From: Streptomyces chilikensis | Lineage (GTDB): Bacteria; Actinomycetota; Actinomycetes; Streptomycetales; Streptomycetaceae | Direction of reading: 5' to 3' | Assembly: GCF_001642695.1 (NCBI RefSeq) | Contig: NZ_LWCC02000005.1 | Span: 440,783-504,782 of the forward strand | Length of the DNA stretch: 64,000 nt | Part shown: positions 17,019 to 25,799 of the stretch, in pieces | How the letters are laid out: every line of letters starts with the position of its first letter | How positions within the stretch are numbered: the first letter of the stretch is position 1 | Position numbers and translations under genes: made by a program | The notes under the pieces: generated by a model | The model's input: only the letters and a program-made list of their open reading frames with translations | The model's database searches: none | What the model was told of the DNA's origin: nothing

Positions 17019-18214
17019 CCCTGCCGCATCGCCGGGTCGGGGTGCTCGCCCTCGGTCACCAGGCGGTACTCCCGGCCGAACATCGCGCGGTGCTCGTCGA
17101 TCACCCGCTCGCTCGCGGGCTCCTCGCCCCCGTGGATGTCGGCCTGGAGCTTCTCGAACCGCTCGTGGGCGTCGCGCACGTAGCCCGTGCCGAGGGTGGT
17201 GAGGTCCATCTGCGTGGCCAGGAGCTCGCGGAGGTAGGCCTTGTTGGGCTCGAAGGTCATGACATCGGGCAGCTGCGGCGCCAGGATCTCCTCCGGCTCG
17301 CGGCCGTCGTGCCGCCGCATCAGGTCGCAGGCGATGCGCAGGTGCTCCAGCTCCATGTTGAGGTGGAGCTCCCAGATCGCCTTCACCTTGGGGTCGGACT
17401 CCTGCTCCATGAAGGAGTGATACAGGTAGCACTCGTTGTACTCGTGGTTGACGAGCTGCTCCCACCACGTCTCCCCCGGGTCGACCAGCGACTCGTAGTG
17501 GGTGACGTGCTCCTCCTCGATGAGCCCGATCTCCTGGTAGAGCTGGCGGGCGATGGGCTCCATGTAGGTGGGGCCGACGTTCATGTAGAAGTTCATCGTC
17601 TGCTGCTCCGTCGACATGATCGTCAGCGCGTGCAGCTTGGAGAGCGGGTCGGTCCGCGTGCGGTCGTACGGGTCGCGGACGTTGTCGGCCGGGTGGCGGT
17701 GGTGGTACTTCGTCGGCCGGCCGGGCATGACCTCGGTGAGCTGGTCGACGATGGCCTCCGCCTTGCGGTGCTCGATCATCTCGTACAGGTTGGCGTACCG
17801 GTAGAGGTGGTCGAAGTCCTCGAGCACGCCGAACTGGTACGCCTGCTCGAGGTACGGGTCGGGCTCCATCCGGGCGACCCATGCGGTCAGGTCGACGGCC
17901 ACCTGCTCGTAGGCGATGGTCGTCTCGAGCACCGAGGCGACACCGGGGAGCAGCCAGTTGACCGCCTTCTGCTGCTGGTGCTCGATGTAGCGGACCTCGG
18001 CGAGCTGCCGCTTGATCTCGGGGTCGGGGCAGTGCCGGGCCATCTGGTGGCTGAAGAGGATCGCCTCCACCTCGATGCCGTTCATGGTGATGACGCGGCA
18101 GCGGGTGTAGGGGTCCCCGTGGTCGGGGTCGACGGGTTCCACGTCGAGTTCGCGCCAGTTGCGCAGTTGCCGGTCCAACGGGATGCCCCGTTGTTCGAGC
18201 GGGTTGAAGGTCAC
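17015..18214 (-). CDS. Ferritin-like (putative diiron) protein of unknown function
   Basis: A 399-residue soluble, helical protein rich in Glu, His and Tyr. Repeated ligand-like motifs are visible in separate helices: EVRYIEHQQQK, YEMIEHRKAEA, GLIEEEHVTHYES and NMELEHLRIACD; the last two have the ExxH spacing of ferritin-like diiron sites. I recognise it only as a ferritin-like conserved actinobacterial protein. The start is a GTG with AGGAG ahead of it, and an earlier in-frame ATG at 18280 is less likely. Coupled by a 4-bp overlap to the hemerythrin gene, so both probably act on iron or reactive oxygen. Confidence 0.72.
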   Translation of the reverse strand: MTFNPLEQRGIPLDRQLRNWRELDVEPVDPDHGDPYTRCRVITMNGIEVEAILFSHQMARHCPDPEIKRQLAEVRYIEHQQQKAVNWLLPGVASVLETTIAYEQVAVDLTAWVARMEPDPYLEQAYQFGVLEDFDHLYRYANLYEMIEHRKAEAIVDQLTEVMPGRPTKYHHRHPADNVRDPYDRTRTDPLSKLHALTIMSTEQQTMNFYMNVGPTYMEPIARQLYQEIGLIEEEHVTHYESLVDPGETWWEQLVNHEYNECYLYHSFMEQESDPKVKAIWELHLNMELEHLRIACDLMRRHDGREPEEILAPQLPDVMTFEPNKAYLRELLATQMDLTTLGTGYVRDAHERFEKLQADIHGGEEPASERVIDEHRAMFGREYRLVTEGEHPDPAMRQG

Positions 18215-18443
18215 GGGTGCTCCTGGGGGTGGGCCTCGTCCCGGCCCGTCGTGGAGGTGACGAAGCCGGTCGTCCGTCATGCTGGGCGCCGGGTGCCACC
18301 GGAGGGCGGGTCCACGCCACGGCCGGCCGGGCGTTCATCCGTTCGGGGCAGTGGGGTCGCGGCCGAGTGGCGGGATCCGCCCGGGAGGACCTTCGCGGGC
18401 GGTCCCGTCGCCCGGGGGGCGGCGGGCGACGGGGCCGCGGGGG

Positions 18444-20798
18444 TCAGCGTCCGCCGTTCGGGGGGCGGTGGGGAGGCTGTTCGGGGGTGGGGCGGTGGAC
18501 GGGGCTGGGGACGGGGCGGACGACGGGGCCGCCGCCGTTGGCGGTGACCCTCACCGGCGTGCCGTGGTGCCGGATGGTCAGCGGCCGCCCGCTCACCAGC
18601 CGGTAGGCCGCCGTCTCCTGGGTGATCTCCACCCGCAGGCAGCGCCCGAGCACCTGGAGGGTGAACGCGAGCCGGCTGAACTTCTCCGGCAGCCGGGGCG
18701 AGAACTCCAGCTGGTCGCCCCGCTGGCGCAGCCCTCCGAACCCGGCGACCAGTGCCAGCCAGGCTCCCGCCAGGGAGGCGATGTGCAGGCCGTCGCGGGC
18801 GTTGTGCTCCAGGTCGTCGAGGTCCATCAGCGCCGCTTCGGCCGTGTAGTCGTAGGCGAGCCGCAGATGCCCGGCGCGGGCCGCGATGACGGCCTGGCAG
18901 CAGGCCGAGAGGGAGGAGTCGCGGACGGTCAGCGGCTCGTAGTAGGCGAAGTTCCGGGCGATCTGCTCCTCGTCGAACATGTCGTCGCAGGTGTACATGG
19001 CCAGGACCAGGTCGGCCTGCTTGATGACCTGCTTGCGGTACAGGTCGAAGTACGGGAAGTGGAGCAGCAGCGGGTACTGGTCGGCGCCGGTCTTCTCGAA
19101 GTTCCAGCGCTGGTGGCCGGTGAACCCGGCCGACTGCTCGTGGACCCGCAGCTCCTCGTTGTAGGGGATGTGCATGGCCGACGCGGCGTCCCGCCAGCCG
19201 GCGCTCTCCTCGTCGTTGACGCCGAGCCGCGCGGCCTGGTCGGCGTGGCGCTCCACCGCGTCGGCGGCGGCGAGCAGGTTGGCCCGGGCCATCAGGTTGG
19301 TGTAGGCGTTGTCGTCGACGACGGCGCTGTACTCGTCGGGGCCGGTGACGCCGTCGATGTGGAAGTTGCCGTGGTGGTCGTGGTGGCCGAGCGAGCGCCA
19401 CAGCCGCGCCGTCTCCACCAGCAGTTCGAGGCCGACCTCCTGTTCGAAGCGACTGTCCCCGGTGGCCGCGACGTAGCGCACCACGGCGGCGGCGATGTCG
19501 GCGTTGACATGGAAGGCGGCGGTGCCGGCCGGCCAGTAGCCGGAGCACTCGGAGCCGTCGATGGTCCGCCAGGGGAAGGCGGCCCCGCGCAGTCCGAGCG
19601 TGGCCGCGCGCTCCTTGGCGACCCCGAGGGTGTTGTGCCGCCATCGCAGGGCCTCGGCCACGGCCTTGGGCGAGGTGTAGGTGAGCGGCGTGAGCACGAA
19701 CGTCTCGGTGTCCCAGAAGGCGTGCCCGTCGTAGCCGGACCCGGTGAGCCCCTTGGCGGGAATGGCGCGCTCCTCGGCCCGGACTCCGGCCTGCAGGACG
19801 TGGAAGAGGGCGAAGCGGACGGCCTGCTGGATCTCCTCGTCGCCGTCGACCTCGACGTCGGCGCGGCCCCAGAAGTCGGCGAGGAACTCCTCCTGCTCCT
19901 TGAGCAGCCCTTCCCAGCCGCTGTGCCGGGCGGCGGCGAGGGCCGCGTCGACCTGGTCGCTCATGGCGGGCAGCGAGCGGGTGCGGGACCAGCCGTGGGC
20001 GACCACCTTGTGCACCACCAGGCGCTGCCCGGGCGCCAGGACCGAGGTGACGGTGAGCCGGGCGAGGTCGTCCTCGCTCTCGCTGTCGGTGACGATCGGC
20101 TGGTGTCCGGTGATCACGTGGTCGGCGGCGACGGCGACCCGGATGCCGCTGCGCCGGGTCCGGTGCACCAGGCGCAGCCTGTTGCCCGAGGCGAAGTTCT
20201 GCTCCGGCTCCAGCGGGGACTGGAGCGCCCTGGCCGCCCGGGGATCGCTGTCGGTGCCGTCGGGGAGCTGCTCGTTCGCGACCAGTTCGGACTGCAGGAC
20301 GACGCGCACCCGGGCGTCGACCGGTTCGACCTCGTAGGAGACCGCGGCGATGGCCCGCTGGGTGAGGGAGACCAGGCGGGTGGAGCGGATCCGGACCCGG
20401 GAGCCGGCCGGGGACACCCAGTCGCAGCTCCGCTCCAGCACGCCGCGGCGCAGGTCCAGCGTGCGCTCGTGGGCCACCAGCCGGCCGTGGCGCAGGTCGA
20501 ACGGCTCGTCGTCGACGAGCAGCCGCAGCACCTTCCCGTTGGTGATGTTGATCACCGTCTGCCCGGACTCGGGGTAGCCGTAGCCGGCCTCGGCGTAGGG
20601 CAGCGGGTGGAGTTCGAAGACTCCGTTGAGGTAACTGCCGGGCAGGCCGTGCGGCTCTCCCTCGTCGAAGTTTCCGCGCCAGCCGACGTGGCCGTTGGAG
20701 AGCGCGAACACCGATTCGCTCTGGGCGAGGACGCCCAGGCTGAGTTCGGTCTCGCGGACGGTCCAGGGTTCGACGGCGTACGACCGCTGGGTGATCAC
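18444..20798 (-). CDS. Glycoside hydrolase family 65 disaccharide phosphorylase
   Basis: A 784-residue GH65 enzyme that splits an alpha-linked glucose disaccharide (maltose, trehalose or kojibiose) with phosphate to give beta-glucose 1-phosphate. Seen: the N-terminal beta-sandwich (ESVFALSNGHVGWRGNFDEG), the catalytic (alpha/alpha)6 barrel with FWDTETFVLTPL and the acid-bearing VTGPDEYSAVVDDNAYTN (Glu about residue 485), and the phosphate-binding region near RAGHLRLAYDY. The GTG start overlaps the upstream beta-phosphoglucomutase gene. The same pair occurs in mycobacteria (Rv3400-Rv3401). The exact disaccharide cannot be read from sequence. Confidence 0.92.
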   Translation of the reverse strand: MITQRSYAVEPWTVRETELSLGVLAQSESVFALSNGHVGWRGNFDEGEPHGLPGSYLNGVFELHPLPYAEAGYGYPESGQTVINITNGKVLRLLVDDEPFDLRHGRLVAHERTLDLRRGVLERSCDWVSPAGSRVRIRSTRLVSLTQRAIAAVSYEVEPVDARVRVVLQSELVANEQLPDGTDSDPRAARALQSPLEPEQNFASGNRLRLVHRTRRSGIRVAVAADHVITGHQPIVTDSESEDDLARLTVTSVLAPGQRLVVHKVVAHGWSRTRSLPAMSDQVDAALAAARHSGWEGLLKEQEEFLADFWGRADVEVDGDEEIQQAVRFALFHVLQAGVRAEERAIPAKGLTGSGYDGHAFWDTETFVLTPLTYTSPKAVAEALRWRHNTLGVAKERAATLGLRGAAFPWRTIDGSECSGYWPAGTAAFHVNADIAAAVVRYVAATGDSRFEQEVGLELLVETARLWRSLGHHDHHGNFHIDGVTGPDEYSAVVDDNAYTNLMARANLLAAADAVERHADQAARLGVNDEESAGWRDAASAMHIPYNEELRVHEQSAGFTGHQRWNFEKTGADQYPLLLHFPYFDLYRKQVIKQADLVLAMYTCDDMFDEEQIARNFAYYEPLTVRDSSLSACCQAVIAARAGHLRLAYDYTAEAALMDLDDLEHNARDGLHIASLAGAWLALVAGFGGLRQRGDQLEFSPRLPEKFSRLAFTLQVLGRCLRVEITQETAAYRLVSGRPLTIRHHGTPVRVTANGGGPVVRPVPSPVHRPTPEQPPHRPPNGGR

Positions 20799-21601
20799 CC
20801 GCCGCCTCCCGGGGTGTCGGTCGGCACGGCGGCCCGGGCGGGCCCGCCCGGGCCGGCCGGTCCGTCCGGACCGCCGAGCTCGCCGAGGTCCTCGACCACG
20901 ACGTCCGCGCCGTGCGCGCGCAGGGCGTCGGCCTGGCCCACCCGGTCCACGCCGATCACCCGTCCGAAGCGTCCGGCCCGGCCGGCGTCCATGCCGGCCA
21001 GGGCGTCCTCGAACACGGCGGCCTCGGCCGGCCGCACGCCGAGGTCGCGGGCGGCGGCGAGGAAGGTGTCCGGCCTGGGCTTGCCCGGCAGGCCGCGCTC
21101 GGCGGCGGTCACCCCGTCGATCCGGACGTCGAAGAGGCCGACGGCGTCCACGGCGCGGAGCACGTCGAGGCAGTTCTTGCTGGAGGACACGATCGCGGTG
21201 GCGAGCCCGCGGGCGCGCACCGCCCTGATGTAGTCGAGGGTGGTGTCGTACGCCTCCACCCCGCCCTCGCGGATCCTGCGGAGCACCAGCTCGTTCTTCC
21301 GGTTGCCGAGCCCCTGCACGGTCACGGCGTCCGGGGGGTCGTCCGGGGATCCCTCGGGGAGCGTGATGCCGCGTGAGGCGAGGAAGGCGCGCACCCCGTC
21401 GGTGCGCGGCAGGCCGTCGACGTACTCGTCGTAGTCGTGCGCCGCGTCGAAGGGCCGGTAACCGGCCCCGTCCCGTTCCTTCAGGAAGGTGTCGAAGGTC
21501 TCCTTCCAGGCCGCCGCGTGCACCACGGCGGTACGCGTGACGACGCCGTCGAGGTCGAACAGGCAGGCCCGGATCTCCGGGGGAAGGCCGAGGTCGGTCA
21601 T
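20795..21601 (-). CDS. Beta-phosphoglucomutase family HAD hydrolase
   Basis: A 268-residue HAD enzyme: CLFDLDGVVTRTAVVHAAAW (nucleophile Asp in DLDG), AIVSSSKN (motif II Ser), GKPRPDTF (motif III Lys) and VFEDALAGMDAG (motif IV). These match beta-phosphoglucomutase, which converts beta-glucose 1-phosphate, the GH65 product, to glucose 6-phosphate. The ATG is set by GGAAGG eight bases upstream. The C-terminal 25 residues are a Gly/Pro tail. Its stop overlaps the phosphorylase start, giving a two-step disaccharide salvage operon. Confidence 0.9.
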   Translation of the reverse strand: MTDLGLPPEIRACLFDLDGVVTRTAVVHAAAWKETFDTFLKERDGAGYRPFDAAHDYDEYVDGLPRTDGVRAFLASRGITLPEGSPDDPPDAVTVQGLGNRKNELVLRRIREGGVEAYDTTLDYIRAVRARGLATAIVSSSKNCLDVLRAVDAVGLFDVRIDGVTAAERGLPGKPRPDTFLAAARDLGVRPAEAAVFEDALAGMDAGRAGRFGRVIGVDRVGQADALRAHGADVVVEDLGELGGPDGPAGPGGPARAAVPTDTPGGGG

Positions 21602-21828
21602 GCCGACCACCTTCCCACCGGGCGTGGATCCTTGCCTGCCGGCTTTACCCGGAGTGGGGTAAAGCGGACGACCGGACGTTTTCCGGCCACGTCTTCCCGC
21701 AGGGGCGGAAGGGAGGATTCCGCGCCGTCCCGGAGCCGGGCGGGAGAACAGGGCCCGAGGTCCCCGGCAGACGCCCTGACGTGGGCGTCCGCGTGATCTC
21801 GTCGCACCCGGTGTGCCATGCTCATCAC

Positions 21829-24207
21829 GTGACGACCGATCCTGCCCCCGCCGCCGAGGCCGGCGCCGTCCCCGATGTGGTGGCGCCCGAGGCTGTGCTG
21901 GAGCGGGCCAAGGGCGTGATCATGGCCCTGACCGGCAGCACCGCCGACGAGGCGCACGCGGAGTTGCTCCGCCGGGCCCGCGCCGCGGGACGCACACTGC
22001 TGGACGAGTGCTGGACCACCCTGGACGGGACGGCGTCGGGCCGGCCCTCCTCCGCGGCCGGCACGGCCGTCCGCCGGATGCCCGCGGTGCCCGCTCCCGC
22101 TTCGCCGGCCGCCCATGGGGACGCTCCCGCGGCGTGGGGGTCCGCGCCCGCCCCGGCCGAGGACGCCAACGCCGCCGTGCTGCGGCGGGTGGGCCGTGCC
22201 CTGGTGCGGGTCCGCACCCCGATGGAGCTGGCCCGCCGGCTGCGCGAGCAGCTGGCCGACAGCGTCGGCGCGGACGCCGTGGTCGTCTTCTCCGCGCTGC
22301 CGGACGGCGGCCTCAAGCTGACCGGTCACGCCGGTCTGGGGAGGGGGCCGGCCGCCCGGTGGCGCCGCGATCCGCCGGGTGACGGCAGCCCGGTGGCCGA
22401 GGTGGTCCACACCCGCGAGCCGCTTTGGCTGGAAAGCGCCGCCGGGAGCGAGGGCCGTCCGGCCCGTCCCGGCGTTCCGCCGGGTCCGTGGGGTTCCCAC
22501 GCGTGGCTGCCGATCGGCACGGGCGGCGGGCCCGCCGCCGCGCTCGGCGTGCTGCGCGGCCCACGGGCGCCGTTCGCTCCGCGGACGCGCGAGCTGCTGC
22601 GGTCGGTGGCCCGGCTGTGCTCAGGGCCGCTCGGCTCCTTCGACGCCCGGCCGCTGCCCTTCGAGGACGTCTCGCTGCCGACGGTGCGGGCGGTGCTGGA
22701 CGCGCTGCCCGAGGCGGTGCTGGCGCTGGCCCCGCTCCGGTCGGTCTCCGGCCTGGTCGAGGACTACCGCATCGAGGCGGCCAGCCCCGCCGTGGTCGGG
22801 CTGACCGGCCTCAGCGGCCGGTCGCTGGTGGGCGTCCGGCTGCTCGAGTCGTTCCCGGCGCTGGCCGACGAGCACACCTGGGAGGGCCTGCGGCACACCC
22901 TGGCCACCGGGGAGCCCTACGAGGGCGAGCCGATGGCCTATCCGTCGCCGGACGGCGACGCGGCGGAGCTGCCCACCTTCTCGGTGCGGGCCCGGCGGCT
23001 GGGCGACGGCCTGATGGTGACCTGGTCCCGGTACGAGATCGCCGAGCGTCAGGAGCAGCGCCTGTCCGACGTGCAGCGCCTGGGCAACCTGGGCTGGACC
23101 AACTGGAACCTGCTGACCGGCGAGGTGAACTGGTCGCCGCAGGTCTTCAGGATCTTCGGCCGCTCCTCCGCGGACGGCCCCGTCCCCTACGGCGACCTGC
23201 CCGGCCTCGTGGTGGCGGAGGACCGGCCGGTGCTCCGCCGTGCCGTGGACGTCCTCGCCGCGGAGGGCCGGGCCTTCGACGTGCCGTTCCGGATCCGCAC
23301 CGCCGGCGGCGTGCGCCACCTGCGGGCCGTGGCCGAGGCGGTGACGGACCCCCAGGGCACGCCGGTGGAGGCGCACGGCTTCGTCCAGGACCTGACGGCG
23401 CAGCGCAGTGCCGAGCTGGCGCTGGTGGAGAGCGAGCGGATGATGCTCACCCAGCACGGCATGCTGCGGGCCGAGCGGAGTCTGGCCAGCCGCCTCCAGC
23501 AGGCGCTGCTGCCGCTGCCGCACGAGCCGGTGCGCCCGGGCGGGCTGCGGGTGGACGTCGCCTACCTGCCCGCGCAGTCCGGGATACAGGTGGGCGGCGA
23601 CTGGTTCAGCGCCATCGAGCTGCCCGACGGGGACGCCCTGTGCGTGGTGGGCGACGTGGCCGGGCACGGCATCGACGCGGTGGCCACCATGGCGCAGCTG
23701 CGGTTCACCGCCAAGGGCATGGTGATCACCGGCTCCTCGCTCACCGGTGCGCTGTCCCGGCTGAACGCCCTGCTGCTGCACACCGGGGAGCCCCGCGCCA
23801 CGGCCACCATGGTGCTGGCCCGCTACGACCCGCGTGAGCGGAGGCTGGTGTGGGCGCAGGCGGGCCATCCGCCGCCGCTGCTGCTGCGCGACGGCGAGGC
23901 GCGGTTCCTGAAGCGGCCCACGGGCATGCTGCTGGGGGCGGTGGAGAACCCGCCGTTCCAGGAGGCCGAGTGCCTGCTGGAGCCCGGCGACCGGATCCTG
24001 CTGTACACCGACGGACTGATCGAACGGCCCTCGGAGGGCATCGACGCCGGCCTCCAGCGGCTGGCCCGCGCGGCCACCGGCCACGACGAGCAGCCGGGGT
24101 CGGCGTCGCTGGGGCCGCTGCTCGCCGAGATGCTGCGGGGCGAGCGGCGCGACGACGTCTGCGTGCTGGACATCCGGGTGATGCCGGAGGAGGAGCCGAA
24201 GGCCTGA
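21829..24207 (+). CDS. ANTAR-GAF-PAS-PAS-SpoIIE serine phosphatase
   Basis: A 792-residue multidomain regulator. Order: an ANTAR-like helical domain (LERAKGVIMALTGSTADEA, about 20-60), a GAF domain (about 105-260), two PAS-like domains (about 285-400 and 415-535; the second has NLGWTNWNLLTGEVNWSPQV), and a SpoIIE/RsbU PPM phosphatase (about 555-790) with GGDWFSAIEL, VVGDVAGHGIDA, LLYTDGLIE and RRDDVCVLDI holding the metal-binding Asp residues. It probably dephosphorylates an anti-anti-sigma (STAS) protein. ANTAR domains bind RNA hairpins and usually sit at the C-terminus, so N-terminal placement is unusual. The GTG start has a poor ribosome site. Confidence 0.88.
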   Translation: MTTDPAPAAEAGAVPDVVAPEAVLERAKGVIMALTGSTADEAHAELLRRARAAGRTLLDECWTTLDGTASGRPSSAAGTAVRRMPAVPAPASPAAHGDAPAAWGSAPAPAEDANAAVLRRVGRALVRVRTPMELARRLREQLADSVGADAVVVFSALPDGGLKLTGHAGLGRGPAARWRRDPPGDGSPVAEVVHTREPLWLESAAGSEGRPARPGVPPGPWGSHAWLPIGTGGGPAAALGVLRGPRAPFAPRTRELLRSVARLCSGPLGSFDARPLPFEDVSLPTVRAVLDALPEAVLALAPLRSVSGLVEDYRIEAASPAVVGLTGLSGRSLVGVRLLESFPALADEHTWEGLRHTLATGEPYEGEPMAYPSPDGDAAELPTFSVRARRLGDGLMVTWSRYEIAERQEQRLSDVQRLGNLGWTNWNLLTGEVNWSPQVFRIFGRSSADGPVPYGDLPGLVVAEDRPVLRRAVDVLAAEGRAFDVPFRIRTAGGVRHLRAVAEAVTDPQGTPVEAHGFVQDLTAQRSAELALVESERMMLTQHGMLRAERSLASRLQQALLPLPHEPVRPGGLRVDVAYLPAQSGIQVGGDWFSAIELPDGDALCVVGDVAGHGIDAVATMAQLRFTAKGMVITGSSLTGALSRLNALLLHTGEPRATATMVLARYDPRERRLVWAQAGHPPPLLLRDGEARFLKRPTGMLLGAVENPPFQEAECLLEPGDRILLYTDGLIERPSEGIDAGLQRLARAATGHDEQPGSASLGPLLAEMLRGERRDDVCVLDIRVMPEEEPKA

Positions 24208-24259
24208 GGGCGCGTCCCGGCCTGGCCGCCCTGTTCGGCGGGCAGGACGGGACGCGCGC

Positions 24260-24287
24260 CGCGGGCGGGACGCGCTTCCCGCCCGCG
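24260..24287. terminator. Bidirectional terminator hairpin
   Basis: A perfect 11-bp stem (24260-24270 with 24277-24287) with a CGCGCT loop lies between the convergent stops at 24207 and 24337. The sequence GGGACGCGC recurs around it, so alternative pairings are possible. Confidence 0.6.
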
Positions 24288-24336
24288 TGGACACCCGGTC
24301 CCGGACGGGACGCGCCTCCCGCGCGGCCTCCGCGTC

Positions 24337-24831
24337 TCAGGCGGGGTGCCCGGGCTCGACGTCCGAGACGTCCTCCAGCCTGAGCAGGCGCCCCCGTGCT
24401 CCGGGGCGCTCACCGCCCTGCTCGGGCGCGAGGACGTGGGCGACGTGGTCGCCGGTGTCGAAGCGCCGCTGGACGACGCCGACCGTCCAGGCGGCCGCTG
24501 CGGTGAGGACCGCGCTGCCGCCGGGGCCTTCCCGCCATTGCGCGCGGGCGAACTTGTCGGTGTCGTCACCCGTCTCCCCGCCGAACAGGGCGGCCAGGCC
24601 GTGCTGGTCCGGGGTGAGCAGGTGGACCGTCAGGCGTTCGGCCCGCAGCGCGACGCGGTGGGTGTGGTTGGCCTTGGAGATCCAGACGGTGAGCCGGGGC
24701 GGGTCGATGGAGCACTGGGTCCAGAACCCGACGAGGCAGCCGGACCGTTCCCCGTCGGCGACGGCGGTCACCACGCACATGTCGGGATTGAGCCGCTTCA
24801 TGAACGCGTCGGTGGATCGCATGCGTGCCAT
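24337..24831 (-). CDS. Flavin reductase domain protein (FMN-binding split barrel)
   Basis: A 164-residue protein of the flavin-reductase-like family: MKRLNPDMCVVTAVADGERSG opening, CLVGFWTQCSIDPPRLTVWIS, a KANHTHRV turn and VHLLTPDQHGLAALFGGETGDDTDKF. These segments bind FMN in the split barrel and supply reduced flavin to a partner monooxygenase, or act on a small substrate. No partner is adjacent. The ATG giving MARMRST is chosen; a longer frame starts eight codons earlier. It is 28 bp downstream of the ATP-grasp-like gene. Confidence 0.82.
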   Translation of the reverse strand: MARMRSTDAFMKRLNPDMCVVTAVADGERSGCLVGFWTQCSIDPPRLTVWISKANHTHRVALRAERLTVHLLTPDQHGLAALFGGETGDDTDKFARAQWREGPGGSAVLTAAAAWTVGVVQRRFDTGDHVAHVLAPEQGGERPGARGRLLRLEDVSDVEPGHPA

Positions 24832-24859
24832 GCTGCCCCGGAACGGGGTGCCCAACCGC

Positions 24860-25690
24860 TCAGCCCCGGTCGAGCAGGCGGCGCAGAGCGGCCTTGAGGG
24901 CGTCGACGAACGCGTCGCGGCGGGCGGCGGGGAGGGCGTCCAGGGACAGGTACGGGTTGAGGTCCTCCAGTTCGACCAGCAGCAGCGTGCCGTCGGGGGC
25001 GCGGCAGGCGTCGACGCGCTGGATGCCGTGCGAGACGGTGTTCCACTCGACGAAGCTGCGGGCGAACTCCAGGTCGTCGCCGGTGGGCTCGTAGGGGACG
25101 AGTTCCCAGCGGCGCTCCGGGTCGGGGGCGTGCAGGGCGTACTGGAACGCGTCGTCGACGAAGTAGAAGGAGACCTCGTACCGGAAGTCGATCCGGGGCT
25201 GCACCAGGACGTCGCCGTACTCGACGGCGTCGAGCTCGTCCGGCGCGACGACGCGCAGCCCCACGGAGTCGGCGCCGAGCCGCGGCTTCACCACGTAGGC
25301 GTCCGCGCGCGGCAGACGGCCGAGGTCCTCGGGCCGGTCGACGGTGGGGATGACGGGACGGCCCGCGGCGGTGAGGTCGAGCAGGTACTGCTTGCCCGCC
25401 ATGTCCCCCCTGCCCGTCAGCTCGTTGTAGACGCGGGTCCCCGCGGACAGGGCACGGTCCCGGAACTCGCGGTGGGCGGCGAGGTGGCCCAGCACGGGGC
25501 CGCTGTTGCGGACCAGCACGGCGTCGAAGGAGTCCATCAGCGCCGCGGCCTGCCGGGGGGGGCAGAGGGCGACGTCGAAGTCCTCCGCCAGCCGGGCGGA
25601 GAGGTGGATGTCCTCGTCGCAGTAGCGTCGTCCCGCGGCGGGGTAGGCGAGGTCGGTGACGTGCAGGAGCCGGGGACGGGCGGGCGGCAT
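24860..25690 (-). CDS. ATP-grasp-like protein
   Basis: A 276-residue cytoplasmic protein. A pre-ATP-grasp-like N-terminus (LLHVTDLAYPAAGRRYCDEDIHL, DSFDAVLVRNSGPV) is followed by the nucleotide-binding segment DAYVVKPRLGADSVGLRVV and a metal-site-like ELEDLNPYLSL near the C-terminus, the pattern of glutathione-synthetase-type ATP-grasp ligases joining a carboxylate to an amine. No substrate is evident. GAGGAG precedes the ATG. It is divergent from the TetR gene, whose product may control it (inference). Confidence 0.72.
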   Translation of the reverse strand: MPPARPRLLHVTDLAYPAAGRRYCDEDIHLSARLAEDFDVALCPPRQAAALMDSFDAVLVRNSGPVLGHLAAHREFRDRALSAGTRVYNELTGRGDMAGKQYLLDLTAAGRPVIPTVDRPEDLGRLPRADAYVVKPRLGADSVGLRVVAPDELDAVEYGDVLVQPRIDFRYEVSFYFVDDAFQYALHAPDPERRWELVPYEPTGDDLEFARSFVEWNTVSHGIQRVDACRAPDGTLLLVELEDLNPYLSLDALPAARRDAFVDALKAALRRLLDRG

Positions 25691-25799
25691 GGGCTACTCC
25701 TCGAACGGGCGTCTACGCAGGTCAACCTAGCCGGTGCACTCCGTTCCCCGATGAGGGGACCCAGTACCGCGTGAGGGGTTCGGTGCTACGTTTCGCGGC

